A stretch of DNA of 64,000 nucleotides from Negadavirga shengliensis (GTDB lineage Bacteria; Bacteroidota; Bacteroidia; Cytophagales; Cyclobacteriaceae), in the NCBI RefSeq assembly GCF_042652345.1, contig NZ_JBHSJJ010000003.1, positions 434,001 to 498,000 of the forward strand. The letters run 5' to 3'. The translations under genes and the position numbers were made by a program. Below are positions 1-8,912 of this stretch, piece after piece (within the stretch, counting starts at the first letter, position 1; every line of letters starts with the position of its first letter). The notes under the pieces are model-generated. The model saw nothing but the letters and a program-made list of their open reading frames with translations, did not search any database and was not told where the DNA came from.

Positions 1-292
1 ATGTTTTTTGAAATTTAAATTCATTTCAAGAATTATTAACAATATGACAATATGACAATTCAAAATCACCTATTTATTTAAAAATATGGTTAATTCTTTG
101 TGATGTTTTTATAACCTATTCATTACCAGTAAATAGGGTGTTTTTGTTTTTCGCAAATTGAAGATTAATATACGTGATTTACGCAGATTTCCTGCTTTAA
201 AAGTAAGATATTCATAAAATAATTCTTAACTCTATAAACAGCGATTTGTTGGAGGGTTACAGAATAAAATTGTTTTTGCTTACTATAAAAAT
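1..292. other. AT-rich upstream noncoding region
   Basis: No convincing gene is visible in this stretch. It is strongly AT-rich and contains several A and T runs. TGTTTTTG at 271-278 differs from the Bacteroidota -7 consensus TAnnTTTG at one position and lies 24 bp before the likely start of the sigma-factor gene, so it is a possible but weak promoter. No -33 box is evident and no repeat or hairpin stands out. Confidence 0.5.
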
Positions 293-301
293 GTGTGGAA
301 T

Positions 302-829
302 ATGGAACAGCCTGACAGAAAACTACTGGAAGAATTTCGATTGGGGGACCGCAACGCCTTTGAGAAAGTGTACCAATATTACAGGATCCCTGTGATCCGG
401 TTCAGCGTTTCCATCATAAAGGACGAGCAGGAAGCGGAGAATATCTATCACGAGGTATTTATGAAAATTCTGAAGAAACGTAAAAACATTAAACCGGAGT
501 TGAATTTCAATTCTTATGTATTTACTTCTGTAAAAAACGAAATATTTGATTATCTCAAAGCGCTGAACAAAAATAATACCTTAAAAGAACGTTTTTGGGA
601 ACGCTTACAGCAGGAACAGGACGACCGTGGGGATCTAAAGGAGATGCACCTTACCAAGCTGGAAAGCGTCATCAAAACACTGTCGCCTAAAAGAAGGCAG
701 ATTCTGGAAATGAATTATTTTGAAAAGAAGTCTTATAATGAAATAGCGGACATCCTTATGATTTCAAAAAATACGGTAAAAAACCAATTGGTAAAGGCCA
801 AATATATTATCCGTAAAGAAATGGAATGA
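302..829 (+). CDS. ECF-type RNA polymerase sigma factor
   Basis: A 175-residue sigma-70 family factor of the extracytoplasmic-function class. The first half matches region 2 (the stretch around DEQEAENIYHEVFMKI, which binds the -10 DNA), and the end matches region 4, a helix-turn-helix, with LSPKRRQILEMNYF and YNEIADILMISKNTVKNQL. The frame is open from a GTG at 293, but the ATG at 302 gives the more usual N terminus. It lies directly upstream of susC. In Bacteroidota such sigma factors are normally paired with a FecR-type anti-sigma factor; none is present here, and the following SusC has no N-terminal signalling (STN) domain. Its control therefore differs from the usual trans-envelope relay or depends on a gene elsewhere. 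The family call is certain; the target promoter is unknown. Confidence 0.93.
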   Translation: MEQPDRKLLEEFRLGDRNAFEKVYQYYRIPVIRFSVSIIKDEQEAENIYHEVFMKILKKRKNIKPELNFNSYVFTSVKNEIFDYLKALNKNNTLKERFWERLQQEQDDRGDLKEMHLTKLESVIKTLSPKRRQILEMNYFEKKSYNEIADILMISKNTVKNQLVKAKYIIRKEME

Positions 830-880
830 TTTTTTGTCATTTTTTCAGCTATACCTTATCATTTTCATAAGTAAAATGAT
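825..880. promoter_or_regulatory. Two small hairpins between sigma gene and susC
   Basis: AATGA (825-829) can pair with TCATT (837-841), followed by a short T run, which would be a weak terminator overlapping the sigma stop codon. Next, ATCATTTT (858-865) and AAAATGAT (873-880) form a perfect 8-bp inverted repeat with a 7-nt loop. Either could attenuate read-through or act as an operator for the susC promoter. This is judged only from base complementarity. Confidence 0.35.
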
Positions 881-983
881 CATGTAATAATGTGTGGTAA
901 AACATATTTATTACAAAAAAATATCCTGTAAAATTGTATTATTAATATAAAAGAAAGTAGAAGTTTACCGTACGGTCAAATAA

Positions 984-991
984 TATCTTTG
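984..991 (+). promoter_or_regulatory. Candidate -7 box for susC (TATCTTTG)
   Basis: TATCTTTG matches TAnnTTTG exactly and lies 37 bp before ATG 1029. A transcript from here would begin near 998, supporting ATG 1029 rather than the in-frame GTG at 1002 as the susC start. TTTA at 964-967 could serve as a poor -33 element with a 16-bp spacer, shorter than usual. An ECF-specific promoter could instead be used. Confidence 0.4.
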
Positions 992-1028
992 ATAGGTAAA
1001 TGTGGATGTTTCATTTAAACATATACCT

Positions 1029-4000
1029 ATGAAGATATCATTACAATTCCTGGTTTTTTTGGGGAAACCTATATTATTGTTTTGTCTGCTTATGGTCAGT
1101 CAGACTGTTTTCTCCCAAACCGGCAACCAGGTAAGCGGCAAAGTCACCGATGAAATGGGGGAATCCATTCCAGGAGTCAATGTTTTAGTGAAAGGTACTT
1201 CCGTTGGCACCATTACTGATATAGACGGAAGTTATGCGGTAAATGTCCCGGATGGCAGTGATGTCCTCGTTTTTTCTTTTATAGGATATAGGACCAGAGA
1301 GGTCGCCGTGGGAGAGAGGAGCAGGATAGACATCCGGTTGGAATCCTCTCTTTCCGATATGGAGGAGGTTGTGGTGATTGGTTTTGGGGAGCAGTCAAGG
1401 GAAACCCTGACTACGTCGATCACCAAGGTGGATGACAAAGTTTTGCAGAATGTTCCTTTTCCTAATGCGGCGTCCGCTTTGCAGGGGTCGGTTTCAGGGG
1501 TAAGGGTACAGAGTACTTCCGGTCAGCCCGGTGCGGCCCCCAGGGTAATCGTAAGAGGAGGCACTTCTATCAATAACCCTAATGGAGCAATCCCGCTTTT
1601 TATTATTGATGGCGTGATAAGGCCTGATATGAATGACATCTCTGCAGATGACATAGAATCCATGCAGGTATTGAAGGACGCGGCAGCTACTTCTATATAC
1701 GGGGCCAGGGCTTCCAATGGGGTAGTGATCATTACCACCAAATCGGGCAAATCAGGACAAGCCAGGGTTACCTATCGCTATGACCTTACCTTATCGGAAC
1801 CCGGAAAACTTTATCAGATGGCCAATGCAAGAGACTACCTTACCTTGTATAGGTCAGGGCATATCCGCCCGGACAAATTCCCTGATGAAACGGTCAGGCT
1901 TGCTTTGCCAAATGGCTTCGGTACCGGCAATGATTTATCCAATAATACGGCTTTTACGACCCAATATCTTTCCCCGGAGAACGAGCACAAGCTCAATGAG
2001 GGTTGGGAAAGCATGCCGGATCCAGTGGATCCTTCCCGCACGCTTATTTTTCAGGATAATGATATCCAGTCTTTGATCTACCAAACAGGTGTCTCCCATA
2101 ATCACCACGTAGGTGTACAGGGAGGGACGGAAAATGCCACGTTCAATGCCGGAATCGGCTATATGTCGAATCAAGGTACGGTTATCACTACACAATATGA
2201 CAGACTGACTTTCAATTTGAACGGCGATTTCAAGTTAAAAGACAATCTCAGTTTTTTCGGAAGAGTCCTTTATACCTATAACACCACCAATACTACCGGA
2301 GAATCCACGGCGATAACATTTTACCGTTCTGCGGGGCTGGCGCCTACGGCTAAAATATACTTTGAAGATGGGACCTTGGCACCAGGCACAGCGCAAAATA
2401 TAGGGAACCCTTTATATTTTCTCAACAACCGGGTAAACGAAAGTACTTCCGAGAAAACCACCCTGACGCTGGGGGGACGCTGGGATATATTGCCGGGCCT
2501 GTCATTTGATCCCCAGATATCCATGTATAATGTAAATAACGATGCCTATAATTTCCAACCCGGATTTCTGAACGGACCACTCAATTTTGTGGATACCCGG
2601 AACGCCAGTGCCTCCAACTATCAATGGAGGCAGAGACAGGCGGACCTGGTGTTTTCCTATGGAAAGACCTTTGGGACAGCGCATAACCTGGACGCCAAGT
2701 TGGGGTTTGCGTATTTTGACAGAAACATTGCTACTTTGAATGCTGCCGGGAGAGGGGCTTCCACAGATTTGATCCCGACGCTGAATGCGGCCAGTGAACC
2801 CACTTCTGTTAACAGCACGATAACTGATCAGGTGATATTAGGGTATTTTGGAAGGGTAAACTACGATTTTGACCAAAAATATTTGTTTTCCCTCAACATG
2901 AGGTATGACGGTGCTTCTAATTTGGGTGATGCCAATAAGTGGGGCTTTTTCCCAGGGATATCTGCTGGATGGAACTTGCACAGGGAAGAATTCTGGCAAA
3001 ATGCCTTTCCGGAAAACCTTTTCCGGTTGAAACTGCGAGCAAGCTATGGGGAGAATGGAAATATCGCAGGTCTGGGGGACTTTGCTGCCCAGGGTGCCTA
3101 CGGGGTTGGAGCCAGGTATGCCGGCCTTCCTGCCATTCAGAACACCGTTATCCCTAATCCTGACTTGAAATGGGAGCAGTCCCGTACAGTGGATGTAGGA
3201 GCCGACTTCAGCTTGTTTGACAGCAGGATAAATTTCATCATGGATATCTACCGAAGGGTTACGGATAACCTGATTACCAGTTTGCCTCTTCCCCAATCGA
3301 CAGGTTTTGGTAGTGTCCTCACTAATTTGGGGAGTCTGGAGAACAGGGGTTTCGAAGTGGAAGTGTCTGCCCAGGTATTGCCGAGCAGCTCGCGGCTTCA
3401 ATGGAACCTGGCCTTTAATGCTTCAAAAGTGAAAAACAAAATCCTGCGCTTACCTCCAAACGGCATCGAAAACAACAGGGTTGGGGGGGTATTGGTTTGG
3501 GATCCGGATTTGGGGGATTATGCCTGGAAAGGAGGTCTTCAAGAGGGGGGAAGGCTGGGAGAAATGTACTCCAGAAAACAGGTCAGCATTTATGCTACCG
3601 ATGAGGAAGCAAGCAATGCCCCCTTGGACACGTGGATTGTTTCCGCCGACAGGACAAAGTATGGGGGAGATACCAACTGGCTGGATCTGGATGGGAATGG
3701 GATCATAGATGGCCGGGACCAGGTGTACATGGGCCAGGAATTTCCGGTATGGACCGGAGGCATATCCAATTCATTCACCTATAGAAACTTCAATCTTTTC
3801 GTGAGAATGGATTATACCACAGGGCATACCATTTTTAACTGGGCAAAGATGTTTATAGACACCAACTTGTTTGGGGATAACAACATGACCCAGGACAAGG
3901 TGGATAATTCCTGGAAAGAACAGGGAGACATTGCCCAGTATTCCCGATTTTATTGGGGAGGGGAACGGGTGCAAAGGAATAATTTCAATGGAACGGTTAC

Positions 4001-4247
4001 CTCGGGCAATTCCGTTTACTTTGAGTCCGGTGACTTTTTGTGTGTGAGAGAATTGACCTTGAGCTACAGCGTACCTGCATCAATTGTCAGCCGGCTGAAG
4101 ATAAATGCCCTGAGGTTCAATTTTACAGGCAATAACCTACACTATTTTACCAGCTACAAAGGACTGAATCCCGAAGAAGGAGGCAGGGATGATGGACGGT
4201 ATGCAATACCAAAAAACTACATATTCGGAGCTAACATAACTTTCTGA
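1029..4247 (+). CDS. SusC/RagA-type TonB-dependent outer-membrane transporter
   Basis: Outer-membrane beta-barrel that imports glycan fragments with energy from TonB. From ATG 1029 it has 1072 residues. It starts with a signal peptide ending near VFSQ, then a carboxypeptidase-regulatory-like domain (VSGKVTDEMGESIPGVNVLVKG), a short TonB-box region around EEVVVIGFG, a plug domain with PLFIIDGV and SIYGARASNGVVIITTK, and a long barrel ending in a terminal phenylalanine. There is no N-terminal STN domain. It is followed 16 bp later by its SusD partner, so the two should form one transport complex. A GTG at 1002 would add nine unlikely residues before the signal peptide. Substrate is not readable from sequence, but the downstream propeller hydrolases suggest an unusual sugar conjugate. 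Confidence 0.95.
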   Translation: MKISLQFLVFLGKPILLFCLLMVSQTVFSQTGNQVSGKVTDEMGESIPGVNVLVKGTSVGTITDIDGSYAVNVPDGSDVLVFSFIGYRTREVAVGERSRIDIRLESSLSDMEEVVVIGFGEQSRETLTTSITKVDDKVLQNVPFPNAASALQGSVSGVRVQSTSGQPGAAPRVIVRGGTSINNPNGAIPLFIIDGVIRPDMNDISADDIESMQVLKDAAATSIYGARASNGVVIITTKSGKSGQARVTYRYDLTLSEPGKLYQMANARDYLTLYRSGHIRPDKFPDETVRLALPNGFGTGNDLSNNTAFTTQYLSPENEHKLNEGWESMPDPVDPSRTLIFQDNDIQSLIYQTGVSHNHHVGVQGGTENATFNAGIGYMSNQGTVITTQYDRLTFNLNGDFKLKDNLSFFGRVLYTYNTTNTTGESTAITFYRSAGLAPTAKIYFEDGTLAPGTAQNIGNPLYFLNNRVNESTSEKTTLTLGGRWDILPGLSFDPQISMYNVNNDAYNFQPGFLNGPLNFVDTRNASASNYQWRQRQADLVFSYGKTFGTAHNLDAKLGFAYFDRNIATLNAAGRGASTDLIPTLNAASEPTSVNSTITDQVILGYFGRVNYDFDQKYLFSLNMRYDGASNLGDANKWGFFPGISAGWNLHREEFWQNAFPENLFRLKLRASYGENGNIAGLGDFAAQGAYGVGARYAGLPAIQNTVIPNPDLKWEQSRTVDVGADFSLFDSRINFIMDIYRRVTDNLITSLPLPQSTGFGSVLTNLGSLENRGFEVEVSAQVLPSSSRLQWNLAFNASKVKNKILRLPPNGIENNRVGGVLVWDPDLGDYAWKGGLQEGGRLGEMYSRKQVSIYATDEEASNAPLDTWIVSADRTKYGGDTNWLDLDGNGIIDGRDQVYMGQEFPVWTGGISNSFTYRNFNLFVRMDYTTGHTIFNWAKMFIDTNLFGDNNMTQDKVDNSWKEQGDIAQYSRFYWGGERVQRNNFNGTVTSGNSVYFESGDFLCVRELTLSYSVPASIVSRLKINALRFNFTGNNLHYFTSYKGLNPEEGGRDDGRYAIPKNYIFGANITF

Positions 4248-4263
4248 CCTAAAGCATGAAACC

Positions 4264-5736
4264 ATGAAAAATATGAAAATATATATTGTCCTGGCTACAT
4301 CATTGATTTGGTCCGGGGCATGTACGGATAATCTGGATGTAGACCCAACCAGTGTGATCACCACCAATTCATTCTGGAAGTCCGAAAACGACGCAGAGGG
4401 GGCTTTGATGGGGATGTATGTGGAATTGAGAGGCGTGGCCCAGGCGCTGCATCAAGTTGGAGAACACAGAAGTGAAGTATTGTCTCCAGGCTTATTCGGG
4501 GAAGGGGTTTTCATCCTTCACAGAAATGAAATGAACGCAGATACTCCAGGGCATCCCGATTGGAGTGCATTTTATAGGATAATCAATTCGGCCAACCTGA
4601 TCATTAAATATGTGCCGGATATTTCCTTTGCCTCTGAATCCAGAAAACATGATATACTGGCGCAGGCCCATGCCATGAGAGCGTATATATACTTTGTCAT
4701 GACCAAGACTTGGGGGGATCTGATTATCCGGACCGAACCTACAGAAGGTTTTGGTGCGGATGTCACGCTCCGGGAACGTGTTTCCCAAACGGAGGTATTC
4801 CAGCTGATCAAGCAGGATCTGGACTTGGCCCTGCAGCTTTTTCCTGACCAGGGTTTTTCCCTGGGAAGATCCGTCTGGTCCAAACCTGCTACAAATGCCC
4901 TTAAAGGGGATGTCTATCTGTGGACTGCCAAAAGGTTGGGTGGAGGAAACAACGACTTGGAGACAGCATTATCTGCTTTGAATGAAGTGGATCAGGCAGA
5001 TGTGGGACTGCTGGCCGATTTTGAGGATGTATTCGCTTTTGAAAATAAGGGAAACAGGGAAATTCTATTGAGTATCCGCCACCAGGATCTTGAACCGGGG
5101 AATTATTTATGGTTCATGTGGATCATAGGAGCGGCAGCACCCAGTAATATCGATCAGGCAACCCGGGACAAAATATTCCCCATAGGGGGAGGACAAGGCC
5201 TAATGATTACTTCGGATTTGGTAAGAAGCCAATTTTCATCCGATGATTCCAGAAGAGATGTTTCCTTTTTTGAGATTCATACCATTGACGAAAACGGTCA
5301 GCGAAATTACCTGACAAATATCCAGCAGAAATTCCAGGGAACCATCATAGGAGGAAACAGGGTGTTTCTGAGCGACCCTATTCTATACCGGTATGCGGAT
5401 GTGCTGTTGATGAAAGCCGAAGCCAAAAATGCCTTGGGAATGGACCCTTCAGAAGAGATGAACTTGGTCAGGCAGCGTGCCTACGGATCTCATTTTCCGC
5501 AACATGCCTTTGAAAACCGAAGCAGGGAGGAGAATGATGAAGCCATACTTCAGGAAAGGCTGTTTGAACTTTTGCATGAGGGGAAACGATGGTGGGACCT
5601 GGTGCGTTTCGGTAAGGCATTTGAGCTTGTACCCGCATTGCAAAACCGTCAGGGACAGGATCACCTGTTGCTGTTCCCCATTGCTAACACCGTCTTGAGC
5701 CAAGAACCTTTGGTGGAGCAAAACCCGGGGTATTGA
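4264..5736 (+). CDS. SusD/RagB-type outer-membrane glycan-binding lipoprotein
   Basis: Surface lipoprotein that captures the ligand and caps the SusC barrel. It has 490 residues. The N terminus is a lipoprotein signal peptide with lipobox SGAC, the cysteine being around residue 20. The C-terminal region carries the SusD hallmark LLHEGKRWWDLVRFG and ends with the typical LLLFPIANTVL...QNPGY segment, in which incoming repeats of the family usually read IPxxEIxxNPxxxQNPGY. The gene begins 16 bp after susC, so co-transcription is likely. The middle of the protein contains the TPR-like helices expected of the fold (for example AQAHAMRAYIYF). Confidence 0.95.
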   Translation: MKNMKIYIVLATSLIWSGACTDNLDVDPTSVITTNSFWKSENDAEGALMGMYVELRGVAQALHQVGEHRSEVLSPGLFGEGVFILHRNEMNADTPGHPDWSAFYRIINSANLIIKYVPDISFASESRKHDILAQAHAMRAYIYFVMTKTWGDLIIRTEPTEGFGADVTLRERVSQTEVFQLIKQDLDLALQLFPDQGFSLGRSVWSKPATNALKGDVYLWTAKRLGGGNNDLETALSALNEVDQADVGLLADFEDVFAFENKGNREILLSIRHQDLEPGNYLWFMWIIGAAAPSNIDQATRDKIFPIGGGQGLMITSDLVRSQFSSDDSRRDVSFFEIHTIDENGQRNYLTNIQQKFQGTIIGGNRVFLSDPILYRYADVLLMKAEAKNALGMDPSEEMNLVRQRAYGSHFPQHAFENRSREENDEAILQERLFELLHEGKRWWDLVRFGKAFELVPALQNRQGQDHLLLFPIANTVLSQEPLVEQNPGY

Positions 5737-5780
5737 TGAACCCGTATTTCTACTTTAATTTAGAACAAATGTACAGCTAT

Positions 5781-6938
5781 ATGGCAAATAGGAGAAATTG
5801 CATATTGATGTTGTTAAGTTGTCTGATTTGTATAGGCTCATTTGCCCACAGCGAAGGAGACAGCACCCGCAGCGAAAGATTGGCTGGCAAGGTAGAGGTG
5901 TTGGAAAGGTATGTATCGATAGACAATGTGTGTGCCTGGCCCAATCTTACGAATCTGGCGGACGGGACCCGCATAGCCACTATTTTTGATCAGCCGAGCC
6001 ATGCCAGGAACGAAGGCAGTGTGGCATGCTATGTTTCTTCCGATAATGGCCGTTTTTGGCAATTTAGTGGCAACCCGGCTTCACATGAATCCCTGACCAA
6101 CCGGATGAACGTGGCGGCCGGAATTTCCTCAAACGGAGATGTTTTGGTCATCGCATCCGGCTGGTCCTTATTGCCGGCAAAGGAGCCTGGAGGTCAAATG
6201 TCTCTGGACGGGGTATTGAGAGCCTGGGTATCCAGGTCAAAAGATGGGGGCAGCACATGGGAAGTGGACAAGGATGCCTTTCCCGCAGCGGAAGAGGGTA
6301 TGACGAATTTCATTCCTTTTGGCGACATACTTGTCGGCGCGGACGGGACTTTGCGGGTCTTGGCTTACGCACAGTCATTGGATAAAGCCATCAATAAAGT
6401 GGCCATGTTTAAAAGTGAAGATGACGGGGGTACCTGGAGCAGGTGGTCCTATATCAGTGAAGGAAGTGGGGAAACGGCTTTTTCGGGGGGACATAATGAA
6501 ACAGCCTTTTATCACAATGGCAAGGGTAATTGGGTGGCTGCTGCCAGGAGATGGAGGGCGGGCCAGGCCATGGATCTCTTTCAGAGTGGCGATGATGGGC
6601 AAAGCTGGCAATTTGTGGGCTCACTTACCGGCGATAACCAGCATCCGGGACATCTGACCGCTTTAAATGATGGCAGCTTGCTTCTTACTTATGGCAACAG
6701 AAAGGAAGGTCAAAGAGGCGTTGCGGTCAAAACCAGCAGAGACAACGGGATCACCTGGAGTGAGGAGAGGCTGGTGATAGATGATCTGGATTTTGGCGTG
6801 GATTGTGGGTACCCGACCAGTGTGCAGTTGGAGGATGGAAGTATCATGACCCTGTATTATTCCAAAGGTATCCCCTCCCACCAGCGCTACCATATGGGTA
6901 CGGTGATCTGGGAATTTCCACCTGGCCAGGAAAGATGA
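5781..6938 (+). CDS. Secreted sialidase-like (BNR/Asp-box) beta-propeller protein
   Basis: Probable exported glycoside hydrolase of the sialidase superfamily; 385 residues from ATG 5781, which opens a signal peptide ending near SFAHS. ATG 5736 and ATG 5769 are possible earlier starts. Five Asp boxes (S-x-D-x-G-x-x-W) are visible: SSDNGRFW, SKDGGSTW, SEDDGGTW, SGDDGQSW and SRDNGITW, the mark of a six-bladed propeller. The stretch HNETAFYHNGKG may carry the acidic residue of the sialidase active site and DCGYPTSVQLEDG resembles the last blade. The same GYP signature recurs in the protein at 8913-10109. The gene nearly abuts susD and overlaps the next gene at ATGA. Whether the substrate is sialic acid or another sugar is not known. 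Confidence 0.82.
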   Translation: MANRRNCILMLLSCLICIGSFAHSEGDSTRSERLAGKVEVLERYVSIDNVCAWPNLTNLADGTRIATIFDQPSHARNEGSVACYVSSDNGRFWQFSGNPASHESLTNRMNVAAGISSNGDVLVIASGWSLLPAKEPGGQMSLDGVLRAWVSRSKDGGSTWEVDKDAFPAAEEGMTNFIPFGDILVGADGTLRVLAYAQSLDKAINKVAMFKSEDDGGTWSRWSYISEGSGETAFSGGHNETAFYHNGKGNWVAAARRWRAGQAMDLFQSGDDGQSWQFVGSLTGDNQHPGHLTALNDGSLLLTYGNRKEGQRGVAVKTSRDNGITWSEERLVIDDLDFGVDCGYPTSVQLEDGSIMTLYYSKGIPSHQRYHMGTVIWEFPPGQER

Positions 6939-7864
6939 TACCGTTAAAAGCTCAAGAAATATATGGCACCTGGGCTACACTGTTTTTGCCGGTAAGAGAG
7001 GACGAAAGCATCGATTATGCGTTGTTGGAGGATGAAATCGAACACCTGCTCCAGTCAGGAGTAAACGGTATTTACACCAATGGGACTGCCGGGGAATTTT
7101 ATAATCAGACAGAGGATGAATTTGACCAACTACATGATTTGCTGTCGCGAAAATGTGAAGAGGCACAAGTTCCATTTCAGATTGGCTGTGGACATATGAG
7201 TCCGGTTATTTCTCTGGAAAGGGTAAAAAGAGCGAAAAGTTGGAAACCTTCGGCCATTCAGGTTATACTTCCCGATTGGAACCCGCCATCTTCAAAAGAA
7301 ACACTGATTTTCCTGGAAAAACTGGCGGCCTGGGCTGACCCTGTCGGATTGGTCCTGTACAATCCTCCCCATGCCAAAAGAGTCCTGCTTCCCCACGATT
7401 TTGAGAAGATTTTGGACGCTGGGATACCTCTGGTGGGATGTAAAGTGGCAGGAGGAGATGACAACTGGTATAAGGCCATGAATGGGGTTTTAAGAAATAT
7501 CTCTGTTTTTGTTGCCGGACATAAGCTGGCTACAGGCATCCAGCAGGGAGCGCACGGCTCGTATTCGAATGTGGCTTGTCTTAATCCCACAGCAGCCCAG
7601 CTATGGTACGGAATGATGTTGAAAAATGCGGATGCGGCTGTAAGCATGGAAAAAAGGATCCAATCTTTTTTTCAGGACAGTATTCTACCTTATATCACTG
7701 ACTACGGATATTCGAATACCGCGGTCGACAAGTTTCTTGCCAGGATAGGCGGATGGTGCAGGATAGAAACCCGGTTAAAATGGCCATACAGGGGGATTCC
7801 GGAATCAGACGTGGATAAGGTAAGAAAAGAAGCCAAAGAAATTATTCCTGAATTTATTCTTTAA
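6935..7864 (+). CDS. DapA/NanA-family pyruvate aldolase (class I)
   Basis: A 309-residue TIM-barrel enzyme of the dihydrodipicolinate synthase / N-acetylneuraminate lyase family, which makes or breaks a C-C bond to pyruvate through a Schiff base. Visible signatures are YTNGTAGE near residues 48-54 (the family reads GTTGE or GSTGE, so the middle Ala is a variation), Tyr142 in LYNPP and the Schiff-base Lys170 in GCKVAGGD. No signal peptide, so cytosolic. ATG 6935 overlaps the stop of the preceding propeller gene (ATGA); an upstream in-frame extension to 6803 lies inside that gene and is unlikely. Between secreted sialidase-like proteins, cleavage of a 2-keto-3-deoxy sugar acid such as a nonulosonic acid is a reasonable inference, but true DHDPS function or another keto acid cannot be excluded. 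Confidence 0.85.
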   Translation: MIPLKAQEIYGTWATLFLPVREDESIDYALLEDEIEHLLQSGVNGIYTNGTAGEFYNQTEDEFDQLHDLLSRKCEEAQVPFQIGCGHMSPVISLERVKRAKSWKPSAIQVILPDWNPPSSKETLIFLEKLAAWADPVGLVLYNPPHAKRVLLPHDFEKILDAGIPLVGCKVAGGDDNWYKAMNGVLRNISVFVAGHKLATGIQQGAHGSYSNVACLNPTAAQLWYGMMLKNADAAVSMEKRIQSFFQDSILPYITDYGYSNTAVDKFLARIGGWCRIETRLKWPYRGIPESDVDKVRKEAKEIIPEFIL

Positions 7865-7885
7865 ATTAACAGCAAACACAAGGAT

Positions 7886-8902
7886 ATGATAAATTTAGTG
7901 AAGTACATTTTAGTCATTACGTGGGTTGTCGGGGTATGGCAGGTACAGGCAAGGCAACAAGAGAAGGATTCCCCTGTACCTGTTCAAAAAATATGGGATA
8001 AGGCTCCCCACAACGCCTTTCCTGATCTGATACGGTTTAGGGGATATTTCTATGTAGCCGTACGGGAGGGCAATAACCATATGCCTGACAAAAGCGGTCA
8101 GGTGAGGATCATAAGGTCAAAAGATGGGAATCAATGGGAAGAGGTGGGCTTATTGGAAATGGATGATATGGACGTGCGGGAAGCCAGGTTATCGGTTACC
8201 CCTGAAGGAAGGATTATGGTGCTGACAGCCGTCGGGGTTTATGATAAAGGTTACCAGGTGCTTTTTCCGATGGTTTCGTTTTCAGACAAAAAGGGACTGG
8301 ACTTCACTGCGCTTGAGAAAACCACCATGGACCTTTCGCCCTCTTTGGACTGGATTTGGAGCTTGACATGGCACGAAGATGTAGGCTATGGAGTCATCTA
8401 TCAGATCAAAGAGGGGGGCTGGGAGACCTACCTTCTGAAAACAAAAGACGGGAAACATTATGAAAAGGTATCACAGATTGATACCGGCGGCAATCCCAAC
8501 GAGGCAACCGTGCGTTTCGATAACAACGGGAAAATGTATGTGGTGGTCAGAAGGGAAGCGGATGACAGAATGGGGGTGTTGGCTACAAGTGAACCCCCTT
8601 ATCAAAACTGGGAATATAACAAATTAGGCATAAGGCTGGGTGGACCCAACTTCCTGTTGATGGGCGATGACCGCATGGTTCTGGGGTCTAGGTATCATCA
8701 GGAAAATGGTCCGAAAACCGGAATTTTTACTACGGACCTGAAAGGAAACATCCAAAATACCCTGGTGCTTCCCAGCGGAGGAGACACCAGCTATCCGGGG
8801 ATGTGGCTACACAAAAAACAGCTATGGGTGGTCTATTATTCCAGCCATGAAGAAAAATCCAATATTTACCTCGCTAAAATTCCAATCAGTCAACTCAATT
8901 AA
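7886..8902 (+). CDS. Secreted sialidase-superfamily propeller protein
   Basis: 338 residues with a signal peptide (hydrophobic stretch ending near QVQAR) followed by an all-beta propeller-like sequence. Only degenerate Asp boxes are seen (SKDGNQWEE, TKDGKHYE). Arginine-containing strands YVAVREGNNH, VVVRREADD and LGSRYHQE are spaced as an arginine triad would be, the carboxylate-binding feature of sialidases, but this assignment is tentative. The gene lies 21 bp after the aldolase gene in the same run. It belongs to the family often annotated as exo-alpha-sialidase in Bacteroidota and Planctomycetes; the real substrate is not established. Confidence 0.7.
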   Translation: MINLVKYILVITWVVGVWQVQARQQEKDSPVPVQKIWDKAPHNAFPDLIRFRGYFYVAVREGNNHMPDKSGQVRIIRSKDGNQWEEVGLLEMDDMDVREARLSVTPEGRIMVLTAVGVYDKGYQVLFPMVSFSDKKGLDFTALEKTTMDLSPSLDWIWSLTWHEDVGYGVIYQIKEGGWETYLLKTKDGKHYEKVSQIDTGGNPNEATVRFDNNGKMYVVVRREADDRMGVLATSEPPYQNWEYNKLGIRLGGPNFLLMGDDRMVLGSRYHQENGPKTGIFTTDLKGNIQNTLVLPSGGDTSYPGMWLHKKQLWVVYYSSHEEKSNIYLAKIPISQLN

Positions 8903-8912
8903 TCATCAAAAA

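Noticed and set aside
2838..3401. Minus-strand open frame of 187 codons inside susC.
   Set aside because: Lies wholly antisense to a well-supported TonB-dependent transporter and has no domain.
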